From Firmicutes bacterium UBA2530 (lineage in GTDB: Bacteria > Bacillota > Clostridia > Tissierellales > Sedimentibacteraceae): DNA of 35,912 nucleotides. The stretch covers positions 17,573-53,484 of the forward strand of contig DDNC01000002.1 of assembly GCA_002340985.1 (NCBI GenBank), given 5' to 3'. Every line of letters starts with the position of its first letter. Within the stretch, counting starts at the first letter, position 1. The notes beneath the pieces are model-generated. The model made no database searches, was not told the DNA's origin, and saw nothing but the letters and a program-made list of their open reading frames with translations. Shown piece after piece: positions 22,724-30,732 of the stretch. Both the position numbers and the translations under genes were made by a program.

Positions 22724-24175
22724 ATGACTTTGAAAAATGGGAAACAATACGAAGACAGTATAAGAAATATGAATATGCAAATTTATATGTTTGGGGAGAA
22801 GGTGGAAAATCCTGTGGATAACCCAATCCTTCGCCCGTCGCTAAATTCGGTTAAAGCAACGTACGAATTGGCGCAATTGCCTGAATATGAAGATTTAATG
22901 ACAACACAATCTTCTTTAACCGGAGAGAAGATAAATAGATTTACAAACATACATAAGAATGTGGATGACCTTGTAAAAAAAGTTAAGATGCAAAGACTTT
23001 TAGGACAGAAAACAGCGTCATGCTTTCAAAGATGCGTGGGTATGGATGCGTTCAACTCGGTTTACAGCACTACTTTCGAGATAGATAAATCTCATAAAAC
23101 GGATTATTTTGACAGGTTTGTGAACTTTATGAAATATGTGCAGGAAGAGGACCTGACGGTTGACGGTGCTATGACGGATCCCAAAGGAGACAGGTCATTA
23201 TCTCCAAGCAAGCAGTCAGACCCGGATTTGTATCTCCGCGTTGTTGAAAGAAGAGAAGACGGAGTTGTAGTCAGAGGTGCCAAGGTTCATCAGACAGGAA
23301 TTTGTAATTCTCATGAGGTTCTGGTAATGCCCACCATAGCCATGAGCCCAGAAGATAAGGATTATGCCATAGCATTCTCTGTTCCGGTTGATACAGAAGG
23401 AATAATAATGATTATAGGACGTCAGTCGTGTGATACAAGAAAGTTGGAGAATTCATCTCTGGATGTAGGAAACAGCCAGTACGGAGGTGTGGAAGCATTG
23501 ACTGTATTTGATAATGTGTTCGTTCCAAATGAAAGGATTTTCCTTAACGGTGAAACGGAATTTGCCGGAATGATGGTTGAAAGATTTGCCGGATATCACA
23601 GACAGAGCTACGGTGGCTGCAAAGTTGGAGTGGGAGATGTTCTTATCGGTGCTGCCGCGCTTGCAGCAGAATATAACGGTGCGCAAAAGGCATCACATAT
23701 TAAGGACAAATTAATTGAAATGACACACCTGAATGAAACTTTGTACAGCTGTGGCATTGCATGTTCTGCAGAAGGGCATAGAACCGAATCAGGCAACTAT
23801 ATCATAGATTTGCTGTTAGCGAATGTTTGTAAGCAAAATGTAACAAGATTCCCGTATGAAATAGCAAGGATAGCAGAGGATATTGCAGGAGGATTAATGG
23901 TTACTGCTCCGTCTGAAAAGGATTTAAAAGCTCCTGTGATCGGTGAATATATTAATAAGTATCTCCAAGGTGTAAATGGCGTTTCGGTAGAAGACAGGCT
24001 TAAGGTATTAAGGCTTATTGAAAATTTAACTTTAGGTACTGCAGCGGTAGGATACAGAACAGAATCCATGCACGGTGCAGGCTCTCCTCAGGCTCAGAGA
24101 ATAATGATTGCAAGGCAGGGGAACATAAACAGCAAAAAGGAGATTGCAAAAGCAATTGCCAAAATACAAAAATAA
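22724..24175 (+). CDS. abfD: 4-hydroxybutyryl-CoA dehydratase / vinylacetyl-CoA delta-isomerase
   Basis: This 483-residue protein closely resembles Clostridium aminobutyricum AbfD as I recall it, with long stretches nearly identical (for example around 'KMQRLLGQKTASCFQRCVG' and 'RFAGYHRQSYGGCKVGVGD'). It is a flavoprotein with an unusual [4Fe-4S] cluster held by three Cys and one His; the ligands correspond here to C100, C104, H292 and C299, all present. It converts 4-hydroxybutyryl-CoA to crotonyl-CoA by a radical mechanism and isomerises vinylacetyl-CoA. It is the key step in 4-aminobutyrate and 4-hydroxybutyrate fermentation to butyrate. GGAGG precedes the ATG, and a sigma-54 promoter with upstream sites lies just ahead. 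An overlapping ORF at 22561 is not used. Confidence 0.95.
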   Translation: MTLKNGKQYEDSIRNMNMQIYMFGEKVENPVDNPILRPSLNSVKATYELAQLPEYEDLMTTQSSLTGEKINRFTNIHKNVDDLVKKVKMQRLLGQKTASCFQRCVGMDAFNSVYSTTFEIDKSHKTDYFDRFVNFMKYVQEEDLTVDGAMTDPKGDRSLSPSKQSDPDLYLRVVERREDGVVVRGAKVHQTGICNSHEVLVMPTIAMSPEDKDYAIAFSVPVDTEGIIMIIGRQSCDTRKLENSSLDVGNSQYGGVEALTVFDNVFVPNERIFLNGETEFAGMMVERFAGYHRQSYGGCKVGVGDVLIGAAALAAEYNGAQKASHIKDKLIEMTHLNETLYSCGIACSAEGHRTESGNYIIDLLLANVCKQNVTRFPYEIARIAEDIAGGLMVTAPSEKDLKAPVIGEYINKYLQGVNGVSVEDRLKVLRLIENLTLGTAAVGYRTESMHGAGSPQAQRIMIARQGNINSKKEIAKAIAKIQK

Positions 24176-24181
24176 TATGTA

Positions 24182-24217
24182 TCCTGGGACTTTTTATGAG
24201 TCCCGGGAATCTTTTTT
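24182..24217 (+). terminator. Terminator or attenuator between abfD and the Nfu-like gene
   Basis: A 10-bp stem (24182-24191 with 24199-24208, one G-T pair) is followed by C and T6. The ribosome site of the next gene begins directly after the T tract. Partial read-through would give much less of the two small downstream proteins than of the dehydratase. Confidence 0.75.
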
Positions 24218-24228
24218 AGGAGGATTTT

Positions 24229-24513
24229 ATGACAGACAAAATAGAGAGGGTGCTGGAGCAATATGTAAGACCGGAGATTTTAAGGCATCACGGTAATGTT
24301 GAGGTTATATCATTTGAAGGAGGAACATTAGAAATAGCGTTGACGGGTCAGTGCAGCGGATGTGCGTCGGCAAAATTTACGGTTGAGTATGTAGTTGAAA
24401 AAGAAATAAAAAAATATGTACCGGAAGTTGATAATATTGTTTTAATTAATAGAGTCAGTCATGATATTTTGGATTTCGCAAGAAAAGTATTAAATAAAGA
24501 GGAAAGTATATGA
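24229..24513 (+). CDS. NifU C-terminal (Nfu)-domain protein
   Basis: This 94-residue protein matches the Nfu/NifU C-terminal domain: 'LEQYVRPEILRHHGNVEVIS', then 'GQCSGCASAKFTVEYVVE', whose CxxC holds a bridging [4Fe-4S] cluster in the dimer, and a 'VPEVDNIVLI' strand. Nfu proteins deliver clusters to apo-enzymes. Its place directly after abfD suggests that it helps load the dehydratase cluster. It has its own AGGAGG (24218-24223). Its end overlaps the next gene as ATGA (24510-24513). Confidence 0.85.
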   Translation: MTDKIERVLEQYVRPEILRHHGNVEVISFEGGTLEIALTGQCSGCASAKFTVEYVVEKEIKKYVPEVDNIVLINRVSHDILDFARKVLNKEESI

Positions 24514-24770
24514 AGGTGGGAATAAAATACTGCGGCGGATGCAATTCGAACTATAATAGAAACGATGCAGTCAGGCAAATAGTGGAACGGTATCCCGAAA
24601 TAGACTTTGAAACAATCAACCAGGATGTTTATTATAATTGTATATTGATAATTAACGGATGCGGACGAAGTTGTGCCGGACATAAGAGGTTGAAAGCGAA
24701 TAATAAAATTTTCATAAATTCTTTAAACGACATTAATGAGCTGAAACGAAAAATTAAAAGTATGATCTGA
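24510..24770 (+). CDS. Small CGGC-motif cysteine protein
   Basis: This 86-residue soluble protein has two cysteine motifs, 'YCGGCNSNYNR' near the N-terminus and 'INGCGRSCAGHK' in the middle, linked by a strand pattern like a small alpha/beta domain. The cysteines could bind a metal or Fe-S cluster or form a redox pair. I recognise the general CGGC-type look but no characterised family. Translation is coupled to the Nfu-like gene through a 4-base overlap, so a joint role in cluster handling for AbfD or related enzymes is plausible but unproven. Confidence 0.75.
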   Translation: MKVGIKYCGGCNSNYNRNDAVRQIVERYPEIDFETINQDVYYNCILIINGCGRSCAGHKRLKANNKIFINSLNDINELKRKIKSMI

Positions 24771-24818
24771 AACGTATGTTAGCAGATATAAATAATGAAA
24801 ATATGGTATAAATAACCT

Positions 24819-24847
24819 TTGTATGATATTTTTTTATCATGTATAAT
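24819..24847 (+). promoter_or_regulatory. Possible sigma-A promoter of the sigma-54 activator, with internal inverted repeat
   Basis: TATAAT at 24842-24847 is perfect; TTGTAT at 24819-24824 is a weak -35 box at 17-base spacing. The spacer holds ATGATA-N6-TATCAT (24823-24840), a perfect inverted repeat that could be an operator or may just reflect AT-rich sequence. Confidence 0.4.
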
Positions 24848-24873
24848 TAACGAAAGATGTTGAGGAGGATAGC

Positions 24874-26604
24874 GTGAACATGGGGAAATTAAGTGCGGAA
24901 GGTGCTAATGCGAATGATTTAATAAGAAACATCTATGGGATTATAGTTACGGATATGGATAATCAAATTATATCTATAAATGAAACAATCGAAAAGTTAT
25001 TTGATTTGCAGAAAAGTGACATAATTAATAAAAGCATATATTCTGTGATCCCATCCTTCGAACGTGTTGAATTTAACAGCGGGGAAATATTTTCAATACA
25101 TGAAAACGACTTTCGATTTAGTGTTATACCAATTAGGTGCGATTGTGAAAATGGCGGAACAATAAATGTTTACAATATTATCGATACTGAAGAAAAAGCC
25201 AAACTTGAGACAGAGCTGAAGCAACAAAAAGAAACCATCGAGGATCTTAAGGAAATAATAGAAGGTTCATATGATGGGATTCTTGTTACGGATAGTGACG
25301 GAAAGATACTATTGGTCAACAGTTCCTATGAAAGAGTGGCAGCAATCAAGAGAGAAGATATGTGGGGAAAAAGTATGCGAGATTTAATGAATCCCGTATG
25401 GATGCCAAATTCAGTTGCATATGTTGTTGCGGAGCAAAAGCAGGCAGTATCCAAAAGGCAGGTAACCAAGGACGGAAGAAATATTATCGTAACAGGAATG
25501 CCTATTTTTAATAAAAAGGGTGAAATTAAAAAAATTGTAATTAATGCAAGGGATATAAGCGAAATATATGAGCTGAGAGAAGAACTGCTGAGAGAAAAAA
25601 ATCTTAACAGGACATATCTTGAAAATTACAGAGAATTTATTGAAAGTAGCGGTAATGATAATGAATGCATCCTTGCTGTAAGCAACCAGATGAAGGAAGT
25701 TCTTGAATTGACCAAAAAAGTAGCAAATTTTCAAGCAACGGTTCTCATTTTAGGGGAATCCGGTGTGGGAAAAGAGTTGGTTGCAAGCTATATACATAAA
25801 AACAGCATCAGAAAGGACATGCCCTTTATTACTATAAACTGTGGAGCTATTCCGGAAAATCTTTTGGAATCAGAGCTCTTCGGATATGAAAAAGGTGCTT
25901 TCACTGGAGCGAATCAAACCGGCAAGGCAGGTTTGCTGGAAGCTGCAAACGGAGGAACTGTATTTCTGGATGAAATAGGTGAGACATCTTTGGATTTGCA
26001 AGTAAAGCTGCTTCGGGTTTTAGAAACAAAAGAAGTACGGAGGGTCGGTGCAGTAGACGGGAAAATAGTAGATGTCAGAATTATTGCAGCAACAAACAGA
26101 GATCTTGATGCAATGGTGGAGGAAGGTACATTCAGAGATGATTTGTTTTACAGACTTAATGTTGTAAGAATAAAGGTACCACCTCTTCGTAAAAGAATTG
26201 CCGACATTGCGCCGTTGAGCATGATGTTTTTATTCAGGTACAATAAAAGGTACAATCAAAATAAAGAATTGACCATGGATGTTATTAAAGAATTAGAAAG
26301 ATACAGCTGGCCCGGAAATATAAGGCAGCTGAAAAATGTAATCGAAAATATGGTCATAGTCAGTAATAACGAATATCTTCAGACAGATGACCTTCCGTGG
26401 AATAAAGAAAAAAATACAGGCAAGAAGATTGCAAAAATTTTGGAGGATACAGAAAATTTAACGTTGGCCGAAGCCACAGAGCTTCTGGAGAAAACTATTT
26501 TAGAAAAAGCTAAAAGCAAATATCACACAACAAGGTTAATTGCCGAAAATTTAGGGGTAGATCAATCGACAATAGTAAGGAAGTTGAAAAAATATGATCT
26601 ATAG
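24874..26604 (+). CDS. PAS-domain sigma-54-dependent transcriptional activator
   Basis: This 576-residue enhancer-binding protein has two N-terminal PAS-like sensor regions (about 10-105 and 120-235, the second with 'DGILVTDSDGKILLVNSSYE') joined by a coiled coil. The AAA+ domain (about 265-490) has Walker A 'GESGVGKE', the sigma-54-contacting loop 'GAFTGA', and 'GGTVFLDEIGE' as Walker B. A Fis-type helix-turn-helix ends the protein ('TTRLIAENLGVDQSTIVRKL'). There is no receiver domain, so it likely senses a metabolite or redox state directly. It sits among three sigma-54 promoters, which it probably controls. The start is GTG at 24874 (GAGGAGG 5 bases upstream); ATG at 24880 is also possible. 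Confidence 0.93.
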   Translation: MNMGKLSAEGANANDLIRNIYGIIVTDMDNQIISINETIEKLFDLQKSDIINKSIYSVIPSFERVEFNSGEIFSIHENDFRFSVIPIRCDCENGGTINVYNIIDTEEKAKLETELKQQKETIEDLKEIIEGSYDGILVTDSDGKILLVNSSYERVAAIKREDMWGKSMRDLMNPVWMPNSVAYVVAEQKQAVSKRQVTKDGRNIIVTGMPIFNKKGEIKKIVINARDISEIYELREELLREKNLNRTYLENYREFIESSGNDNECILAVSNQMKEVLELTKKVANFQATVLILGESGVGKELVASYIHKNSIRKDMPFITINCGAIPENLLESELFGYEKGAFTGANQTGKAGLLEAANGGTVFLDEIGETSLDLQVKLLRVLETKEVRRVGAVDGKIVDVRIIAATNRDLDAMVEEGTFRDDLFYRLNVVRIKVPPLRKRIADIAPLSMMFLFRYNKRYNQNKELTMDVIKELERYSWPGNIRQLKNVIENMVIVSNNEYLQTDDLPWNKEKNTGKKIAKILEDTENLTLAEATELLEKTILEKAKSKYHTTRLIAENLGVDQSTIVRKLKKYDL

Positions 26605-26633
26605 GGCAAGTAATCTATCATAATGTTTTGTAA

Positions 26634-26676
26634 ACCTCTGAGTTATTTAAACGAAATAGTTCGGAGGTGTTTTTGT
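26634..26676 (+). terminator. Terminator of the sigma-54 activator gene
   Basis: A 15-bp stem with three G-T pairs (26634-26648 with 26654-26668) and a 5-base loop is followed by GTTTTTGTT. It excludes an upstream start of the next ORF, which would lie inside this hairpin. Confidence 0.8.
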
Positions 26677-26701
26677 TGCAGATGGAGAATAAATTATATA
26701 T

Positions 26702-26717
26702 TGGTACAAAAAATGCA
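26702..26717 (+). promoter_or_regulatory. Weak sigma-54-like promoter before the hydroxyacid dehydrogenase gene
   Basis: TGGTACAAAAAATGCA has GG and GC at the required 12-base distance. It differs from consensus at one core T of the -12 box and at the fourth base. No copy of the KATGY-N6-GCATM site was found upstream, so use is uncertain. Confidence 0.3.
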
Positions 26718-26790
26718 TGTAAATACTATAATGCCTAAATATATAAGATACACATGTGATGATGAATTTTATTTTGAGAGGAAAAAGCCA

Positions 26791-27771
26791 GTGAGAAGGT
26801 TTAAAGTAGTTATAACAGATAGAGAGTATGATAATATTGATAATGAATTAACTGTTTTGAAAAGAATTAATGCAGATGTGTATGATTATCAATGTAAAAA
26901 TGAAGAAGATGTTATAAAGGTCGCAAAGGATTGCGATGCATTAATTATTCAATATGCGAAGATTACTAAAAGGGTTATAGATTCATTGGACAATTGTAAG
27001 ATTATAGCTAAATATGCCACAGGCATTGATGGAATCGATCTCAGAGCAGCTACTGAACGTAATATTTATGTAACTAATGTGAATGATTATTGTTCTGATG
27101 AGGTTTCCACTCATGCACTTGCATTGCTTCTACAGATGTCACGAAGAGTCAGAGAACTTTACACATGGACGATTAAAGGCAAATGGTATAAGTATAACAA
27201 AGAGATGCCCATTACAAGTCTTAAAAAAAGTATTGTCGGTGTAATAGGCTTTGGCAGAATTTCTAAAATGTACATTGATAAATTGAAACCCCTTTGTGAT
27301 GAAATATGGGTATATAGCAAATTCACTCACAATGAAGCAATAGAAGAGTATGGAGTTAAAGCTAAAGAATTTGATGAGGTTGTATCTTGTGCTGACTATA
27401 TTTCGATTCATGCACCTTTAACTGAAGAAACAAGGTATCTTTTTAATCGTGATGTATTTAAAAAAATGAAATCCTCATCCTATATAATTAATGTTGCAAG
27501 AGGAGCATTGATTAATGAAGAGGATTTAATTTGGGCTTTAAATGAAAAGGAAATTGCAGGAGCAGCGTTGGATGTGCTGGAGCAGGAACCTCCCTGTGAA
27601 GAGAACCCATTACTTAAAATGGATAACGTTATCGTTACACCTCATGCAGCATGGTATTCTACAGTTTCACAAAAAAGGTTACAGACAGCAGTTGCAGAAG
27701 ATGTAGTGAGGGTTTTGTCAGGCCGGCTTCCTGAAAATCTGGTAAATATGGATGTTTTAAAAAACGAGTAA
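26791..27771 (+). CDS. D-2-hydroxyacid dehydrogenase family protein (CtBP/PGDH-like)
   Basis: This 326-residue NAD-dependent dehydrogenase of the D-isomer 2-hydroxyacid family has the catalytic Arg237 ('VARGAL'), Glu266 ('LEQEPP') and His285 ('TPHAAW'). The nucleotide loop 'GFGRIS' (153-158) has Ser where the third Gly is usual. It would interconvert a 2-keto acid and a D-2-hydroxy acid; the substrate is not evident. I chose the GTG at 26791, preceded by GAGAGGA at 8 bases. The frame extends upstream to 26623, but that reaches into the terminator. It lies between the activator gene and the GldA-like operon, and may be expressed separately. Confidence 0.85.
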   Translation: MRRFKVVITDREYDNIDNELTVLKRINADVYDYQCKNEEDVIKVAKDCDALIIQYAKITKRVIDSLDNCKIIAKYATGIDGIDLRAATERNIYVTNVNDYCSDEVSTHALALLLQMSRRVRELYTWTIKGKWYKYNKEMPITSLKKSIVGVIGFGRISKMYIDKLKPLCDEIWVYSKFTHNEAIEEYGVKAKEFDEVVSCADYISIHAPLTEETRYLFNRDVFKKMKSSSYIINVARGALINEEDLIWALNEKEIAGAALDVLEQEPPCEENPLLKMDNVIVTPHAAWYSTVSQKRLQTAVAEDVVRVLSGRLPENLVNMDVLKNE

Positions 27772-27777
27772 GTGCTT

Positions 27778-27811
27778 GATGTAAAAAAGCATAGCTTGCT
27801 AATTATGCATC
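27778..27811. promoter_or_regulatory. Tandem upstream activator sites for the gldA-TRAP promoter
   Basis: GATGT-N6-GCATA (27778-27793) and a half-matching TTGCT-N6-GCATC (27796-27811) are spaced 18 bp apart, about 86-120 bp upstream of the -24/-12 promoter. They share the pattern seen upstream of abfD and bcd. Confidence 0.5.
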
Positions 27812-27897
27812 ACATTATTTTTGCTGAAAGCTATATTTGAAAACAGGCATCGTTAATTTTCCAACATAAAAAATAAAATATAAAAATTTTATATAAA

Positions 27898-27913
27898 TGG
27901 CATAGCGATTGCA
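27898..27913 (+). promoter_or_regulatory. Sigma-54 (-24/-12) promoter of the gldA-TRAP-SDR operon
   Basis: TGGCATAGCGATTGCA has intact GG and GC elements 12 bases apart and one deviation from TGGCAC-N5-TTGCW. The dehydrogenase start codon lies 33 bases downstream, the same distance as at abfD. Confidence 0.8.
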
Positions 27914-27946
27914 ATATTTAAGATAAAACATGAAATGGGAGGTAAG

Positions 27947-29044
27947 ATGTTTAAAAGTATAGTAACACCGGGAAAATATTATCAAGGGAAGGACATTGTA
28001 GATAATTTATTTAAGTACATAGAATTTATAGGTGATAACTTTGCAATAATAATTGACCGTGTTGTTTATAACTTCGTAGGTAAAAGAATTGAAGACAGTC
28101 TTATAAATTCGGGAGCAAGCTACAGTGTGATTATGTTTAATGATGAATCCACGGAAGCTGAAGCCAATAGAATTGCCGGTGTTGTCAAAAGCAAAAATGT
28201 TGATGGAGTAGTTGGGTTAGGAGGAGGTAAAGTTATGGATACGTCTAAGCTTGTATCAAATATATGCAACCTACCTCTTGTGGTTATACCCACATCAGCT
28301 GCATCTGATGCGCCCTGCAGTGCTGCGTCAGTGATTTATAAGGAAGACGGGACATTCGTGAAATCTTCACGTATGAAAAGAAATCCGGATGTTGTAATTG
28401 TTGATACAATGATAATTGCCAAGGCGCCGGTTAGGTTGCTTGTTGCGGGTATGGGGGATGCATTTGCTACTTTTTACGAGGCGAGAGCATGTCATGAATC
28501 CGGCACCATTAATTATACAGGCGGCAGGCACACCGAGTCTGCATATGCCCTGGCAAAGCTTTGTAATGAAATATTGCTGAAATATGGTTCTGAAGCAAAG
28601 AAATCAGTTGAAAAGAAGGAATGGTCCGAATCTCTGGAAAAGGTTACGGAAGCCAATATTTATTTAAGCGGTGTCGGATTTGAAAACAACGGATGCGCTA
28701 TAGCACATGCAATATATAATGGGATGACTGCGGTTTTGAAGCCGTTTCCGGTTATGCATGGAGAAGGCGTAGCCTTTGGGACAATAGTTCAATTAGTTAC
28801 AGAATACTTGGTGAGCGGTAGTTGGAATGATGATGAATGGAAGGAGGTAACAGAATTTTACAAGTCAGTTGATTTGCCGCTTACCTTAAAGGATTTAGGT
28901 GTTGAGAATCCAAGTGAAGAAACATTGATGTCCATTGCTGAGGCAACATGTAATTCAGGATCAAATGCACACAAAATGCCTTTTACTGTAACTCCGGAAG
29001 TGATTTATAAATCACTTGTGAAAATAAATGATTTATTTGATTAA
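27947..29044 (+). CDS. Glycerol dehydrogenase-like (GldA family) metal-dependent alcohol dehydrogenase
   Basis: This 365-residue protein has the GldA layout. NAD binding is through 'GLGGGKVMD' (90-98) and 'PTSAASDAPCS' with D121. The zinc ligands appear as D171 ('GMGDAFAT'), H254 ('AIAHAIYNG') and H271 ('VMHGEGVAFG'). It oxidises or reduces a hydroxyl with NAD. Its genuine substrate need not be glycerol: in this context a role toward succinate semialdehyde/4-hydroxybutyrate or the TRAP substrate is conceivable but not shown. I chose the ATG at 27947 because GGGAGG at 27937-27942 lies 4 bases before it; the upstream ATG at 27935 overlaps that site. First gene of a sigma-54 operon. Confidence 0.88.
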   Translation: MFKSIVTPGKYYQGKDIVDNLFKYIEFIGDNFAIIIDRVVYNFVGKRIEDSLINSGASYSVIMFNDESTEAEANRIAGVVKSKNVDGVVGLGGGKVMDTSKLVSNICNLPLVVIPTSAASDAPCSAASVIYKEDGTFVKSSRMKRNPDVVIVDTMIIAKAPVRLLVAGMGDAFATFYEARACHESGTINYTGGRHTESAYALAKLCNEILLKYGSEAKKSVEKKEWSESLEKVTEANIYLSGVGFENNGCAIAHAIYNGMTAVLKPFPVMHGEGVAFGTIVQLVTEYLVSGSWNDDEWKEVTEFYKSVDLPLTLKDLGVENPSEETLMSIAEATCNSGSNAHKMPFTVTPEVIYKSLVKINDLFD

Positions 29045-29066
29045 TACAATATCTTAGGAGGAGAAA

Positions 29067-30134
29067 ATGGAAAATATAAAAAGAAAGATATCATTATTAT
29101 TAGTTTTAGCAATGGTTATATCAACAGCAGGTATTTTTGCAGCATGCGGAGGAGATAAGGCTCCACAGAGCAATGCAGCGGCACCGGGTTCATCTGAATA
29201 TGCATCAATGACTATAAAAATGGGCGGAACAGTTCCGGAGGAGCATCCTATAACAAGGGCCCAGTATTTATTTGAAGAAATAGTGGAAAGAGAATCCGGT
29301 GGAGCAATGAAGGTTGAAGTTTTCCCTAACGCTCAGATGGGTACAGGCCGTGAAATGGTAGAAGCTGTTCAAATGGGTAATCTTCAAATGGGAGAAACAA
29401 CAATAGCACCGTTCTCAAGCTGGACAGATGAGTTTTCATTGCTGGCACTGCCTTTCTTGTTTGAAAGCAGAGAGCATGCATTTAAAGTAGCTGACAGTGA
29501 GCTTGGCAAGAGGATGGCTGATAATGTTGCGGAAATCACAGGTGTAAGAGTTATCGGATACTGGGAAAACGGAATACGTCAGCTTACAAACGGTGCAAGA
29601 CCTGTAAGAAATCCATCCGATTTGAAGGGTATGAAAATAAGAGTTATGGAAAATCCTCTGTATCTGAACTTATTTACAGCAATAGGTGCCAACCCTATGC
29701 CGATGGCATTCGGAGAGCTTTATACAGCATTGCAGCAAAAAACCATAGATGGACAGGACAATCCATATGCAATAACAGCAACAAATAAATTTTATGAAAT
29801 CCAGCCGTATATGACAGAATTGGGACATGTATTTGACTTTACAGGATTCCTTATAAATGAAGAATGGTATCAAAGCTTAGGGGAGAAAGAAAAAGCATTA
29901 ATAGATAAAGCATCAGCAGAAGCTACAAAATTCCAGAGAGAAGAAGCTGTAAAGTATGAGGCAGAAGCAAAGAAAAAAGTTGAAGCCGGCGGAACAAAGA
30001 TCGAGGTGTTAACACCTGAAGAGAGAGAAGAATTCAGAAAAGCAAGTGCTTCTGTATATGATTGGTTCAGAAGCTCAGGAAAACCTGTTACAAATATGGA
30101 TGATTTCCTGAAGCAGGTAGACTCACTGAAGTAA
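29067..30134 (+). CDS. TRAP transporter substrate-binding lipoprotein (DctP family)
   Basis: This 355-residue protein has a signal peptide ending in 'IFAACGG', a lipoprotein-type cleavage site. The DctP fold is evident from 'EVFPNAQMGTGREMVEAVQM', 'DLKGMKIRVMENPLY' and 'PMAFGELYTALQQKTIDGQD', where the conserved Arg of 'KIRVM' would salt-bridge a carboxylate ligand. It captures an organic acid outside the cell for the DctQM membrane subunits. The ligand is unknown. It follows the GldA-like gene by 22 bases with GGAGG. A long hairpin separates it from dctQ. Confidence 0.92.
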   Translation: MENIKRKISLLLVLAMVISTAGIFAACGGDKAPQSNAAAPGSSEYASMTIKMGGTVPEEHPITRAQYLFEEIVERESGGAMKVEVFPNAQMGTGREMVEAVQMGNLQMGETTIAPFSSWTDEFSLLALPFLFESREHAFKVADSELGKRMADNVAEITGVRVIGYWENGIRQLTNGARPVRNPSDLKGMKIRVMENPLYLNLFTAIGANPMPMAFGELYTALQQKTIDGQDNPYAITATNKFYEIQPYMTELGHVFDFTGFLINEEWYQSLGEKEKALIDKASAEATKFQREEAVKYEAEAKKKVEAGGTKIEVLTPEEREEFRKASASVYDWFRSSGKPVTNMDDFLKQVDSLK

Positions 30135-30157
30135 TTAATGATAAATATAATTCATAT

Positions 30158-30193
30158 CAATCTGACTTCGGGTAAATTCCCGGAGCCGGATTG
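30158..30193 (+). other. Intercistronic hairpin between dctP and dctQ
   Basis: A 15-bp near-continuous stem (30158-30172 with 30179-30193; one mismatch, two G-T pairs) has a 6-base loop and no T tract. Such hairpins protect the 3' end of the abundant binding-protein mRNA or reduce read-through, so that more DctP than permease is made. Confidence 0.65.
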
Positions 30194-30219
30194 GTAACTT
30201 GTAAGAAAGAGGTACTTAA

Positions 30220-30732
30220 ATGAATGTATTAAAATGGATAGATGATAATGCTGAAAAGGTGCTTTGCGGTATTCTTTTGTCGGCTGCAACAATAATTTTG
30301 ACCCTGCAGCTTATTTTGCGATGGACGGGACAGCCTCTGGACTGGACTGAAGAAATAGCGCGCTATTGCTTTGTGTGGCTTGTGTACATAGCATGTTCAT
30401 ACGGCGTTAAGGAGAGAGCGCATATAAGTGTTGATATAACAACCTTATTTTTAAAGGATAAAGGAAGAATAATACTAAAAATTGTATCAAATATCTTATT
30501 TTTCATTTTTGCAATCGTAGTTACATATAGCGGAGTTATGTTGCTTATGAAGCTTGCTAAGCTTGGACAGGTTTCGCCTGCGGTGCAAATACCAATGATT
30601 ATTCCTTATTCATCATATGTTTTTGGATTTGCCATGGTGCTTGTGAGGTTAGTGCAGGATACCTTTAAGCATGTGAAGGAATATAAAATGGTTGGCGTGG
30701 AAGTTGCTGACGTGGAAGGGGAGGCGGAATAA
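30220..30732 (+). CDS. TRAP transporter small permease subunit (DctQ family)
   Basis: This 170-residue membrane protein has four predicted spans and the DctQ motif 'DWTEEIARYCFVWLVYIACS'. It assembles with the large subunit DctM into a sodium-driven uptake system that takes substrate from the DctP lipoprotein. It begins after an AAAGAGG site. Its stop overlaps the dctM start by 1 base (30732), a sign of translational coupling. Confidence 0.92.
   Translation: MNVLKWIDDNAEKVLCGILLSAATIILTLQLILRWTGQPLDWTEEIARYCFVWLVYIACSYGVKERAHISVDITTLFLKDKGRIILKIVSNILFFIFAIVVTYSGVMLLMKLAKLGQVSPAVQIPMIIPYSSYVFGFAMVLVRLVQDTFKHVKEYKMVGVEVADVEGEAE

Noticed and set aside
22561..22821. An 86-codon ORF crossing the abfD promoter
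   Set aside because: It covers the terminator, activator sites and sigma-54 promoter, lacks a ribosome site, and overlaps the abfD start in another frame.
26623..26790. N-terminal extension of the hydroxyacid dehydrogenase
   Set aside because: The extension starts inside the hairpin of the preceding terminator and its residues do not resemble the family; the GTG at 26791 has a good ribosome site.
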